5,385 nt of DNA from Patescibacteria group bacterium (GCA_018826645.1 JAHJZF010000028.1:1-5385), one strand, 5' to 3'; shown: positions 1-5,055, numbered from the stretch's first letter. Numbers and translations are program-made. Notes: generated from the sequence alone by a model not told the origin.

Positions 1-266
1 CCTGATATTTCTTCCCCCGAAAGAAGATATGCACCAGCGGCTACAGCAATCGCCGGTTCATTCTCATTACTAACAGATGAGTCTCCTCCAGACGAGGAGC
101 TTTCTCCCACAAGTTTGGCCTCAAACACGGGCAGAGTTTCTAGCGCTTCGTTTAAGCTTTTGTTCTCAGAAACTAAAACAGGCTCATCTCCAAAATATCG
201 TAAGCCAATAGATGTCCCGATGAGGAGAACAAGAAGTATGCTAATTATCGTTATTGGCTTGTCCAT
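1..266 (-). CDS. Partial N-terminus of a membrane-anchored or secreted protein, possibly a D-Ala-D-Ala carboxypeptidase
   Basis: The reading frame is open from an ATG at 266-264 to the window edge, giving 88 codons. It starts MDKPITIISILLVLLIGTSI, a short charged start followed by a hydrophobic stretch (about residues 5-22) that reads as a signal peptide or membrane anchor. A low-complexity Ser/Gly/Glu linker follows (about residues 55-70). The visible end, AIAVAAGAYLLSGEEIS, resembles the opening of the peptidase S11 domain, where a pattern like 'A.AYLV.D..TGEVL' precedes the catalytic SxxK. The catalytic residues would lie outside the window. It overlaps the end of scpB by 26 bases in another frame, so it is probably the third gene of the scpA-scpB operon. 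A D-Ala-D-Ala carboxypeptidase next to scpB is a known arrangement (for example dacF near scpAB in Bacillus). Existence of the gene is well supported; the function is inference from a short motif and context. Confidence 0.6.
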   Translation of the reverse strand, partial: MDKPITIISILLVLLIGTSIGLRYFGDEPVLVSENKSLNEALETLPVFEAKLVGESSSSGGDSSVSNENEPAIAVAAGAYLLSGEEIS

Positions 267-810
267 TTTCTTCAAAAAAAGATTCTACGACGCTTTTATA
301 TTCTTCGTACTTGGGTAAATCGTTTTGAGAGGAAATGCCTACGTGATTCAAAAAATCAAAAGTTGGTTGATACACATAAGCATTTAATCGCTTCGGGTCA
401 GATTTACGCTCTACAAGCCCTCGTACCATTAGGCTTCTTAAGATAAAAGAAGAGTTCACTCCTCTAATGTGCTCTATAAGAGCTCGCGTGCAGGGGCCTA
501 GATATGCAATTATCGAAAGCGTTTCTAAGCTTGCTGGTGTAAGTTTTGTATCGAGTTCTTCTTTGGTTAATTTTTCAAGGAGAGAAGATAGATCTGGAGA
601 AGTTGAGAGTTGAACTTTTTCGTCGTGTAATAGAAGATAAAGTCCCCTCTCGGCGCTATTTAAATTCTCGCCAAAATTTTTGAGCGCGTTTTCTATTTTC
701 TTTTCATCGACTTTAATCGTATCTGCCAATTTTTTAATAGACATAGGTTCTCCATGTATAAAAAGCAAGGCTTCAATTTTAGCCTCTAGTGTTTTCTCTT
801 CTTTATCCAT
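241..810 (-). CDS. scpB: Segregation and condensation protein B
   Basis: ScpB dimers bind the kleisin ScpA and regulate the SMC complex that compacts and segregates the nucleoid. The 189-aa protein has the usual size and two winged-helix domains. The first spans about residues 8-80, beginning with the family-like KIEALLFIHGEPMSIKKLA. The second spans about 91-158, with the diagnostic stretch of residues 95-120 (LETLSIIAY, then TRALIEHIRGVNS) and a GLVER wing. The tail after residue 160 is acidic and polar. The start at 810 overlaps the scpA stop (shared ATGGATAA), so translation is probably coupled; no SD sits at the right distance. The only departure I see is LGPCTRA where most family members have a QPITRAEI-like sequence. 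Identification is firm. Confidence 0.95.
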   Translation of the reverse strand: MDKEEKTLEAKIEALLFIHGEPMSIKKLADTIKVDEKKIENALKNFGENLNSAERGLYLLLHDEKVQLSTSPDLSSLLEKLTKEELDTKLTPASLETLSIIAYLGPCTRALIEHIRGVNSSFILRSLMVRGLVERKSDPKRLNAYVYQPTFDFLNHVGISSQNDLPKYEEYKSVVESFFEENGQANNDN

Positions 811-1519
811 TAGTGATTGAAATAGTTATTTCTCCAAAAGTTTCACCCTGCACTACATTCACATGATTATCCTTCAAAAGATGTAGGAGCGCCAGAAACA
901 TCACCACCACCTCCGGTCTTTCGCTTTTATTGCTTAAGTCTTTAAAGCTTGTTTGAACTATCGAACTAATCCTTGTCATCAATTCTCCTATCTTCTCTTC
1001 CAAATTAATAATTCTAACTTCTTCTGTCTCAAGCTTCTTAAGCTCTTCAACTACTTGCACGAGCTGTTTGAAGTTATTTTCAAGCTGACTTGGGATTATT
1101 TTTTCGGTTAAATAGAATCCGTTTGGAACGGTTGCCAAAAAAGGTCTTGCAAAAGATTGTTTTTGATTCCAAAGCAATTGAATTTCGTCTTCAACTTGTC
1201 GAAATTCTTTATAAAGTTTTAATCTTTTCTCAAGTTCGGCAATGTCTGCCTCCTCTTCTTGGGTGAGTTCTAGGTTTGGTAAAAGAGCATACGATTTAAT
1301 CAAGATTAGCCTTGCTCCAATTACTACAAAATTTGCTAACTCTTTATGACTTACCTCTTCTAGTTTTTCTAGATAAATTAAAAAGTCAGCCGTAACTTCT
1401 GCTAGGTTTAATCGAGTAATCTCTAATTTACGTTCGTCTATCAGTTCGAGGAGTTTATCTAAGGGTCCTTTGAAACCTCCTATTTCAAGCTGGTAGCCGA
1501 TAATCTCTTCCGTATCCAT
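803..1519 (-). CDS. scpA: Segregation and condensation protein A (kleisin)
   Basis: ScpA is the kleisin that bridges the two SMC heads and carries ScpB. The 238-aa protein has the family layout. An N-terminal SMC-neck-binding helical domain opens with FKGPLDKLLELIDERKLEIT (residues 16-35). A second helix carries FVVIGARLILIKSYALLP (64-81), the counterpart of the usual 'FLVMAATLLEIKS..LLP'. A charged middle (about 85-180) would contain the ScpB-binding region. The C-terminal winged helix ends in VVVMFLALLHLL (204-215) and Q224 through FGEITI. It is the first gene of a minus-strand operon and overlaps scpB by 8 bases. No SD precedes the ATG at 1519, and a candidate promoter would give a leader of only about 15 bases. 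Identification is firm; the exact start is likely but not proven. Confidence 0.95.
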   Translation of the reverse strand: MDTEEIIGYQLEIGGFKGPLDKLLELIDERKLEITRLNLAEVTADFLIYLEKLEEVSHKELANFVVIGARLILIKSYALLPNLELTQEEEADIAELEKRLKLYKEFRQVEDEIQLLWNQKQSFARPFLATVPNGFYLTEKIIPSQLENNFKQLVQVVEELKKLETEEVRIINLEEKIGELMTRISSIVQTSFKDLSNKSERPEVVVMFLALLHLLKDNHVNVVQGETFGEITISITNG

Positions 1520-1538
1520 AGTTTATGCAATTGCGTAC

Positions 1539-1566
1539 TTTATTCTAAGGCAACAATACCTATAAT
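1539..1566 (+). promoter_or_regulatory. Candidate promoter for dnaX
   Basis: A perfect TATAAT sits at 1561-1566, 21 bases before the dnaX ATG. The -35 region is poor; the best placement is TTTATT at 1539-1544 with a 16-base spacer. The start of transcription would fall near 1573, leaving about 15 bases of leader and no SD, as for the divergent scpA. The two candidate promoters overlap almost completely. Confidence 0.45.
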
Positions 1567-1571
1567 GAAAA
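1542..1571 (-). promoter_or_regulatory. Candidate promoter for the scpA-scpB operon
   Basis: Reading the minus strand, TTTTCA (1571-1566) lies 18 bases before TAGAAT (1547-1542), giving 4/6 and 5/6 matches to the sigma-70-type consensus. Transcription would start near 1535, about 15 bases before the scpA ATG. The -35 box shares bases with the -10 box of the divergent dnaX promoter. This is a consensus match read by eye, not proven. Confidence 0.45.
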
Positions 1572-1587
1572 TGTATTAACCATTCAA

Positions 1588-2700
1588 ATGGCATTAGCAA
1601 TTTATAGAAAATATCGACCCAAACTCCTTGTGGATTTATTGGGTCAGGAACTTATAGTCGAAGTTTTAGGTAATGCTGCCAAGACGGACAAACTAAGTCA
1701 CGCCTATCTTTTTCATGGGCCCAGGGGTACGGGCAAAACTACTGCCGCTCGCCTTTTAGCAAAGATAGCCAATTGCGAAACGAGGGCCAAGGACGAATCT
1801 TTTAGAAAAACGGGAGAGCCCTGCAATGATTGCAGACCTTGTAATGAGATAGATTCTGGCCATGCCTTGGATGTAGTAGAGCTTGATGCCGCTTCGAATC
1901 GTGGCATAGATGAAATGCGCAATATCAAAGAAGGTATTCGCTTAGCTCCTACTTCATATAAATATAAAGTTTTTATTATCGACGAAGCTCACCAGCTCAC
2001 TAAATTTGCTGCCGATGCTTTGTTAAAAACACTTGAAGAGCCACCTGGTCATGCAATCTTTGTCTTAGCCACTACGGAAGAAGATAAAATTCCGGTAACC
2101 ATAAGCTCTCGTACTCAACGTTTTCATTTTCGTCGCTTACCTATTCAGGTGATTTTAGAAAAACTTGAAAAGATAGTTAAAGAAGAGGGTATGACTATTG
2201 AACCGGAAGCTCTCGAATTAATAGCTACTTCTTCTGAAGGTAGTTTTCGCGATGCAGAATCTCTGCTGGAACAAGTTTTCAGTATGGGCACGGCCATGGA
2301 TCTTGTATCCGTTGAGAGAATTTTAGGTAAAGTTGGTTTTGTTCGTACAGATGCCCTGACAGGCTATCTACTGGGTGGAGATTTAGAAAAAACATTGGAT
2401 TATTTGGCAGAGATAAATGAAGCGGGATTTAATTTGGTTCAATTAACGAAAGACTTGATTCATTATCTAAGGCGAATCTTAGCTTACAAGTTTGATAATA
2501 AATTAGAGCAATATTATGAACGTGAATTTACTAAGGACGAAGTTGAGGCTATAAAAAATCACGCCGACTCTATTAAAGACGTAGACAAGATGATTAATCT
2601 TATAAAATCCCTTATCAAAGGATATTCCCAAATGCGCTATTCCCCTTTCACGTTAGTTCCACTCGAGGTTGCTATTATAGAGAACCTAAAACCTAATTAA
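1588..2700 (+). CDS. dnaX: DNA polymerase III clamp-loader subunit (gamma/tau), core-only form
   Basis: DnaX is the ATPase subunit of the clamp loader that places the sliding clamp on DNA during replication. The start MALAIYRKYRPKLLVDLLGQ is typical. Walker A is GPRGTGKT at residues 44-51. A zinc site is formed by C63, C79, C82 and C85, with a longer gap after the first cysteine than in Escherichia coli. Walker B is VFIIDEAH (128-135), the sensor-1 region is FVLATTEEDKIPVT (158-171), and the sensor-2 motif is GSFRDAES (218-225). The arginine-finger motif, normally SRC, reads SRT at 174-176; R175 is kept. The helical collar domain III follows to the end. At 370 aa the protein stops there: the tau-specific domains that bind the helicase and polymerase alpha are missing. 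There is no SD. The stop overlaps the stop of the converging gene by 8 bases. Confidence 0.96.
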   Translation: MALAIYRKYRPKLLVDLLGQELIVEVLGNAAKTDKLSHAYLFHGPRGTGKTTAARLLAKIANCETRAKDESFRKTGEPCNDCRPCNEIDSGHALDVVELDAASNRGIDEMRNIKEGIRLAPTSYKYKVFIIDEAHQLTKFAADALLKTLEEPPGHAIFVLATTEEDKIPVTISSRTQRFHFRRLPIQVILEKLEKIVKEEGMTIEPEALELIATSSEGSFRDAESLLEQVFSMGTAMDLVSVERILGKVGFVRTDALTGYLLGGDLEKTLDYLAEINEAGFNLVQLTKDLIHYLRRILAYKFDNKLEQYYEREFTKDEVEAIKNHADSIKDVDKMINLIKSLIKGYSQMRYSPFTLVPLEVAIIENLKPN

Positions 2701-3175
2701 ATCTAATCGGCATTTCTACTGCCGCATCATTTCGGCGTAAATCGGACGGGTTATCTCTTCTGATAATTAGTGAACCGGTATCGCCGTAAGTGGGTTTTTC
2801 GAATTCAAGCGTTCCGGTAAATGGTACGAATTCTTCTGTCATCCAATCCCCTTCTGCCTGTATATACCCCTCGGCTATTATTAAACCATCCCAATCTACA
2901 AGCACTACGGGTGCCGTAGCTTCAAAGAACCAATATCCCCTCGCCTCTCCGCTAATTGTAAGTGGAGATGTAATCACGCCACCTGCTTTAGGTAGATTAA
3001 CAATTATCATATCTTTTGCTTCGTCTGGTACGTAGTATGTTTCCCCTTCTGGCACTATCAGTTTTTCTCCATTATTCTCGGGAGCAATGCTTGTTTTGGT
3101 GAAGAAGATTAAATAACCGATTATTCCCAACGTAAAAATGAGAATAAACAATATAAGTGTTTTTTTGTTTTTCAT
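2693..3175 (-). CDS. Membrane-anchored Gmad2 immunoglobulin-like domain protein
   Basis: The protein has 160 aa. Residues 6-26 form a single N-terminal hydrophobic segment after MKNKK, an uncleaved anchor or signal peptide, so the rest should lie outside the membrane. From about residue 57 to the end it matches the Gmad2 domain (named from spore germination proteins): a VNLPKAGGVITSPLTISGEA stretch (59-78), ARGYWFFEA (78-86), PVVLVDWDG (89-97), GDWMTEEFVPF (109-119) and the closing DNPSDLRRND (141-150) with a final strand PIRF. The role of such single-domain proteins is not known; an extracytoplasmic binding or adhesion role is only a guess. The start at 3175 is preceded by AGGGG about 10 bases upstream, a weak SD. 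Its stop overlaps the dnaX stop, so no terminator fits between the two genes. Confidence 0.85.
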   Translation of the reverse strand: MKNKKTLILFILIFTLGIIGYLIFFTKTSIAPENNGEKLIVPEGETYYVPDEAKDMIIVNLPKAGGVITSPLTISGEARGYWFFEATAPVVLVDWDGLIIAEGYIQAEGDWMTEEFVPFTGTLEFEKPTYGDTGSLIIRRDNPSDLRRNDAAVEMPIRFN

Positions 3176-3200
3176 ATTTATTGGCCCCTAGTGTCCAGTA

Positions 3201-3216
3201 CCTCCCTGTGGGGAGG
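3201..3216. repeat. Short GC-rich inverted repeat in the leader of the Gmad2 gene
   Basis: CCTCCC and GGGAGG form a 6-bp stem around a TGTG loop. The hairpin lies 25-41 bases before the Gmad2 gene start and inside its predicted 5' untranslated region. No T-run follows on either strand, so a terminator is unlikely. A GGCC on each side (3183-3186 and 3214-3217) could add an outer pairing. Confidence 0.5.
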
Positions 3217-3243
3217 CCCAGACAACGCTTCTTAGGCTCTTTT

Positions 3244-3272
3244 AGTATATCTAAATTAGGCTCCTAGGTCAG
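3244..3272 (-). promoter_or_regulatory. Candidate promoter for the Gmad2-domain gene
   Basis: On the minus strand CTGACC (3272-3267, 4/6) is followed after exactly 17 bases by TATACT (3249-3244, 5/6). Transcription would start near 3237, giving a leader of about 60 bases that contains the 3201-3216 hairpin. Read by eye only. Confidence 0.4.
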
Positions 3273-3278
3273 GGGTAA

Positions 3279-3296
3279 AATGCGACAAATGCGACA
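3279..3296. repeat. Two perfect tandem copies of a 9-base unit
   Basis: AATGCGACA occurs twice back to back (3279-3287 and 3288-3296) in the intergenic region between two divergent genes. It sits between the two candidate promoters, so it could be a regulator site, or a remnant of a short mobile repeat. Nothing in the sequence decides between these. Confidence 0.6.
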
Positions 3297-3317
3297 GTAC
3301 TAAGGGTATACTATAAA

Positions 3318-3346
3318 TTGACGGTATGGCTATATTGTGGTATATA
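3318..3346 (+). promoter_or_regulatory. Strong candidate promoter for the unknown 178-aa gene
   Basis: TTGACG (3318-3323) and TATATA (3341-3346) are separated by exactly 17 bases, each with 5/6 consensus matches. Transcription would start near 3353, about 104 bases before the ATG at 3457, so the leader includes the long hairpin at 3392-3440. Confidence 0.6.
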
Positions 3347-3391
3347 TACAGCAGTATTTTGATATATCTTTGTTAACTCTCTTGGTTTTTA

Positions 3392-3440
3392 ATGTGGGAC
3401 GAAGAGTTCTTGAGATTCTCGAGGACTGTTCGTCCCACAT
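3392..3440 (+). promoter_or_regulatory. Long near-perfect hairpin in the mRNA leader
   Basis: A perfect 12-bp stem (3392-3403 with 3429-3440; arm ATGTGGGACGAA) is followed by one G-G mismatch and then another 10 pairs (3405-3414 with 3418-3427, two of them G-T) closing on an ATT loop. Nearly all 49 bases are paired. The hairpin ends only two bases before the AAAGGAG ribosome-binding site. No T-run follows, so it is not a normal terminator. It could protect the 5' end of the mRNA, control ribosome access, or be a protein-binding site. Confidence 0.7.
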
Positions 3441-3442
3441 GT

Positions 3443-3449
3443 AAAGGAG
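3443..3449 (+). promoter_or_regulatory. Strong Shine-Dalgarno site
   Basis: AAAGGAG lies 7 bases before the ATG at 3457 and fixes that start over the in-frame ATG at 3472. It stands out because scpA, scpB and dnaX have no comparable site; pgsA does. Confidence 0.8.
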
Positions 3450-3456
3450 AAGGACG

Positions 3457-3993
3457 ATGACGCGAATCGCAATGACGATCTCGGATGAACTCGCGATACA
3501 GGCCAAGCAAGGTCTTGTGGACTTTGGCACAGTGAAGGATCGCCTCCAGGCGGTTGCCATGATCGCCTTCGGATCAGAGGATGTCCAATGCAACCCGCCA
3601 GTGGTCGGCAAGGCTCTCCAGGCGGTACTCGATGAACATGGATATTTCAAGCGGGTTGGGGCATCCACCGTCACGTTGGAGTTCATCCATGTCGAGGAGA
3701 CGACTCAGGAGGACAACGATCTGGCGGCGATTCTCGCAGTCGCGGTTCTCCGCGACACTCTTCCGAGACTGCTCGTCTTCAGCCCGAATGCTTTCGTCAT
3801 CAAGAACGGTGACAAGAGCTACGGCTGGGATGAGGCTCAAGGCCTCGACGAGGGTGAAGCTGGCGACAGAACCGTCGCCGTCGTTGCTCAAGTGGCTGCT
3901 TTCGTTCAACGCAGACTCACCCACAAGGAGGCTAAGGAGGTGATCCTCCAGATCCTCGCAAATCCTGATGGTGATGATCCTGCTCCCGGGTAG
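3457..3993 (+). CDS. Unrecognised 178-aa soluble protein, GC-rich gene
   Basis: I do not recognise a family. The product is soluble, with no signal peptide or membrane helix. It begins MTRIAMTISDELAIQAKQGL. A strand-like run TVTLEFIHVE (71-80) is followed by a hydrophobic alanine-rich helix (about 89-98, AAILAVAVL). Two probable helices come near the end (about 139-152 and 156-168), then a disordered acidic tail DGDDPAPG. It has one cysteine (C45) and two aromatic-rich spots, GYF near 62 and SYGW at 121-124. Coding is supported by the strong SD, a promoter upstream, a terminator just downstream and third-position-GC codon use over its whole length. The composition differs from the AT-rich genes to the left and is like pgsA to the right. 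It appears to be a single-gene transcription unit. The opposite-strand frame lacks any such signals. Acquisition by transfer, or different expression-driven codon use, are both possible. Confidence 0.8.
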   Translation: MTRIAMTISDELAIQAKQGLVDFGTVKDRLQAVAMIAFGSEDVQCNPPVVGKALQAVLDEHGYFKRVGASTVTLEFIHVEETTQEDNDLAAILAVAVLRDTLPRLLVFSPNAFVIKNGDKSYGWDEAQGLDEGEAGDRTVAVVAQVAAFVQRRLTHKEAKEVILQILANPDGDDPAPG

Positions 3994-4011
3994 CAATTCA
4001 CGGATCAGACC

Positions 4012-4053
4012 AAGAGAGTGGAGCCCCTGCCTTGTGCCGGGGCTCGCTCTTTT
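4012..4053 (+). terminator. Intrinsic terminator of the unknown gene
   Basis: GAGCCCC (4021-4027) pairs with GGGGCTC (4039-4045) around an 11-base loop. An outer A/G-rich arm (4012-4018) can pair with the T/C-rich run after the stem, ending in TTTT at 4050-4053. It begins 19 bases after the stop codon. Confidence 0.85.
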
Positions 4054-4147
4054 CTAGATATACTATTTACTCTCTACAACTTTTAAATACTCAAGGATTT
4101 TGTAGTTTTCCAATACTTCTGTGGTCACTCGATAAACCCCACTTCTG

Positions 4148-4218
4148 CTGCCGGACAGGGACTCGAACCCCGGTTTTCTGTTCCAGAAACAGACGTCCTA
4201 CCACTAGACGATCCGGCA
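4148..4218 (-). tRNA. tRNA-Gln, anticodon CUG
   Basis: The minus strand folds into a complete cloverleaf of 71 bases. The acceptor arms TGCCGGA and TCCGGCA form seven pairs. The D arm is GTCT/GGAC with the GG pair in the loop. The anticodon stem TCTGT/ACAGA encloses TTCTGGA, giving anticodon CTG, which reads the glutamine codon CAG. The variable region has 4 bases and the T arm is CGGGG-TTCGAGT-CCCTG. A weak U1-A72 pair and G73 as discriminator match known glutamine identity elements. The 3' CCA is not encoded. Position 37 is G, where A is usual for tRNA-Gln. The gene stands alone, between two converging GC-rich genes. Confidence 0.95.
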
Positions 4219-4228
4219 ATACTAAATG

Positions 4229-4267
4229 CCACTAGATTTACCCGCCACTGGCGGGCGATCCGGCAAT
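4229..4267 (-). repeat. Partial duplicate of the tRNA-Gln 5' end, interrupted by a 19-base insert
   Basis: The 20 bases at 4201-4220 (the first 18 of the tRNA plus 2 upstream) recur exactly, but in two pieces. CCACTAGA at 4229-4236 equals 4201-4208, and CGATCCGGCAAT at 4256-4267 equals 4209-4220. Between the pieces lie 19 extra bases (4237-4255) that end in a 15-base palindrome. The copy lies directly upstream of the tRNA and would be in its primary transcript. Confidence 0.85.
4241..4255. repeat. Mini-palindrome CCCGCC-ACT-GGCGGG
   Basis: A perfect 6-bp stem with a 3-base loop, forming most of the insert that splits the tRNA duplicate. It has the same size and build as the palindrome at 5041-5055. 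Such short GC palindromes scattered between genes suggest a small dispersed repeat family. Confidence 0.7.
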
Positions 4268-4276
4268 CTAGATTAG

Positions 4277-4303
4277 TTTATACTTCCCCACTCTAATATT
4301 CAA
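4277..4303 (-). promoter_or_regulatory. Possible promoter for tRNA-Gln
   Basis: On the minus strand TATAAA (4282-4277) follows TTGAAT (4303-4298), but the spacer is only 15 bases. The start would be about 50 bases before the tRNA, so the split duplicate would be transcribed with it. Weak support. Confidence 0.3.
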
Positions 4304-4311
4304 AATGTAAG

Positions 4312-4341
4312 GCGCCCCAGAACTCATTGAGTCTGGGGCGC
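4312..4341 (-). terminator. Terminator downstream of pgsA
   Basis: A 9-bp GC-rich stem (GCGCCCCAG with CTGGGGCGC) is extended, after one bulged A, by ACTC/GAGT closing on an ATT loop. It lies 13 bases after the pgsA stop. On the minus strand the tail is only moderately T-rich (CTTACATTTTG), so termination may be imperfect, but the position fits well. Confidence 0.75.
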
Positions 4342-4354
4342 GGTGGATTGTTCT

Positions 4355-4900
4355 CTACGACAGATTCTCCTTTGGCCACAAATACTCCCCATACTTGACG
4401 AAGTATACGAGGCCCGAGAGGAGAGTGAAGAAGATGGCGACTCCCATCACTACTCCACCCGGAGAATGCCAACCAGTGGCACTTTCGAAAGGCCAGGGGT
4501 TGATGATGAGATAGATCGCAACGGACTGGAAGCCCATTTTGATTTTGCCGAGCCAGAAGGCTCCGGGGAGGTCGTCCCCCACTTTCCCCTTCAGAACGAC
4601 TACCAAGAATTCCCGACCGATGATGATGAAGGCGGGCCAGGCCCAAATCGGGTCTTTCGCCGTCAGAGCAATCATCATTCCGGCAATCAGGAATTTGTCA
4701 GCAGTCGTATCCAGCATTTTGCCGAACTGGGTCACCGAGTGAGTTGCTCGGGCTATGAGTCCATCGAAGCCGTCTGTAGCGACCACGACTGCGAACAGCA
4801 GACCTACCCAAAGTTCGTTGTTCCAGTAGAGGACGAGCGCCATGACCGCAGGGGTCAAGACAATTCGTGCATAACCCAAGAGATTGGGCAGTCTCTTCAT
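4355..4900 (-). CDS. pgsA: CDP-diacylglycerol-glycerol-3-phosphate 3-phosphatidyltransferase
   Basis: The enzyme joins CDP-diacylglycerol and glycerol-3-phosphate to make phosphatidylglycerophosphate, the committed step to phosphatidylglycerol, in the cytoplasmic membrane. The full CDP-alcohol phosphatidyltransferase signature is present: D43, D46, G47, A50, R51, G60, D64 and D68 in the D-x2-DG-x2-AR-x8-G-x3-D-x3-D spacing. The start MKRLPNLLGYARIVLTP is typical of PgsA. So are IIIGREFLVVVLKGKVG (92-108) and LGKIKMGFQS (117-126), which separate it from phosphatidylserine or cardiolipin synthases of the same superfamily. About six hydrophobic segments are visible across 181 aa, the usual size. 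AAAGGAGG at 4909-4916 lies 8 bases before the ATG and fixes the start. The gene is GC-rich like the unknown gene at 3457, unlike scpAB and dnaX. It has its own leader hairpin and terminator, so it is probably monocistronic. Confidence 0.93.
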   Translation of the reverse strand: MKRLPNLLGYARIVLTPAVMALVLYWNNELWVGLLFAVVVATDGFDGLIARATHSVTQFGKMLDTTADKFLIAGMMIALTAKDPIWAWPAFIIIGREFLVVVLKGKVGDDLPGAFWLGKIKMGFQSVAIYLIINPWPFESATGWHSPGGVVMGVAIFFTLLSGLVYFVKYGEYLWPKENLS

Positions 4901-4933
4901 TAGCCCGCCCTCCTTTCTTCTTCTTGTCGAGTT

Positions 4934-4981
4934 GTACAGGCTTCTTAGAGCATTAAAAATAACATCCTAAAAAGCCTGCAC
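4934..4981 (-). promoter_or_regulatory. Long hairpin in the pgsA leader
   Basis: Fifteen bases at 4934-4948 pair with 4967-4981 (core CAGGCTT with AAGCCTG, two G-T pairs) around an 18-base A/T-rich loop. The hairpin ends 17 bases before the pgsA SD and mirrors the hairpin-then-SD layout of the gene at 3457. The loop, not the 3' side, is T-rich on the minus strand, so it is not a standard terminator. Confidence 0.65.
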
Positions 4982-4985
4982 AAGA

Positions 4986-5033
4986 TATATAAAAGTACGT
5001 CGGAATGTTGCTATAAATATTCATAATTGTCAA
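4986..5033 (-). promoter_or_regulatory. Probable pgsA promoter region
   Basis: A perfect TTGACA (5033-5028, minus strand) is present, but the base run 17 later is CAACAT, a poor -10. A better -10-like TATATA lies at 4991-4986 with only a weak -35 partner (ATAGCA). Either gives a leader containing the 4934-4981 hairpin. The promoter is likely here; which boxes act is undecided. Confidence 0.45.
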
Positions 5034-5040
5034 TTTAGGC

Positions 5041-5055
5041 TCCGCCGGAGGCGGA
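5041..5055. repeat. Mini-palindrome TCCGCC-GGA-GGCGGA
   Basis: A perfect 6-bp stem with a 3-base loop, a near relative of the palindrome at 4241-4255 (same length, loop size and CCGCC/GGCGG core). It lies just upstream of the pgsA promoter region. Confidence 0.7.

Noticed and set aside
115..318. Plus-strand 67-codon frame at the left edge
   Set aside because: It is opposite the partial minus-strand gene and the scpB end, both supported by operon overlap and protein features.
3392..3440. Reading the long hairpin as a transcription terminator
   Set aside because: On the plus strand it is followed by the SD and not a T-run, and on the minus strand by ATTAAAAACC; the T-run at 3386-3390 precedes the stem on the plus strand.
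3574..3996. Minus-strand 140-codon frame opposite the unknown gene
   Set aside because: It is the mirror of a GC-rich gene on the plus strand. It has no SD, promoter or terminator, while the plus frame has all three.
4063..4128. Minus-strand micro-frame of 21 codons after the tRNA, starting GTG
   Set aside because: The peptide (VTTEVLENYKILEYLKVVES...) looks coding-like, but it is too short, lacks a clear ribosome site and has no known relative; it could be a gene remnant.
4032..4235. Plus-strand 67-codon frame across terminator and tRNA
   Set aside because: It reads antisense through the tRNA (peptide CRTGTRTPV is a common artefact of tRNA genes) and starts in a terminator stem.
4343..4903. 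Plus-strand 186-codon frame opposite pgsA
   Set aside because: pgsA on the minus strand has the complete catalytic signature and SD; the plus frame gives an unstructured charged peptide.
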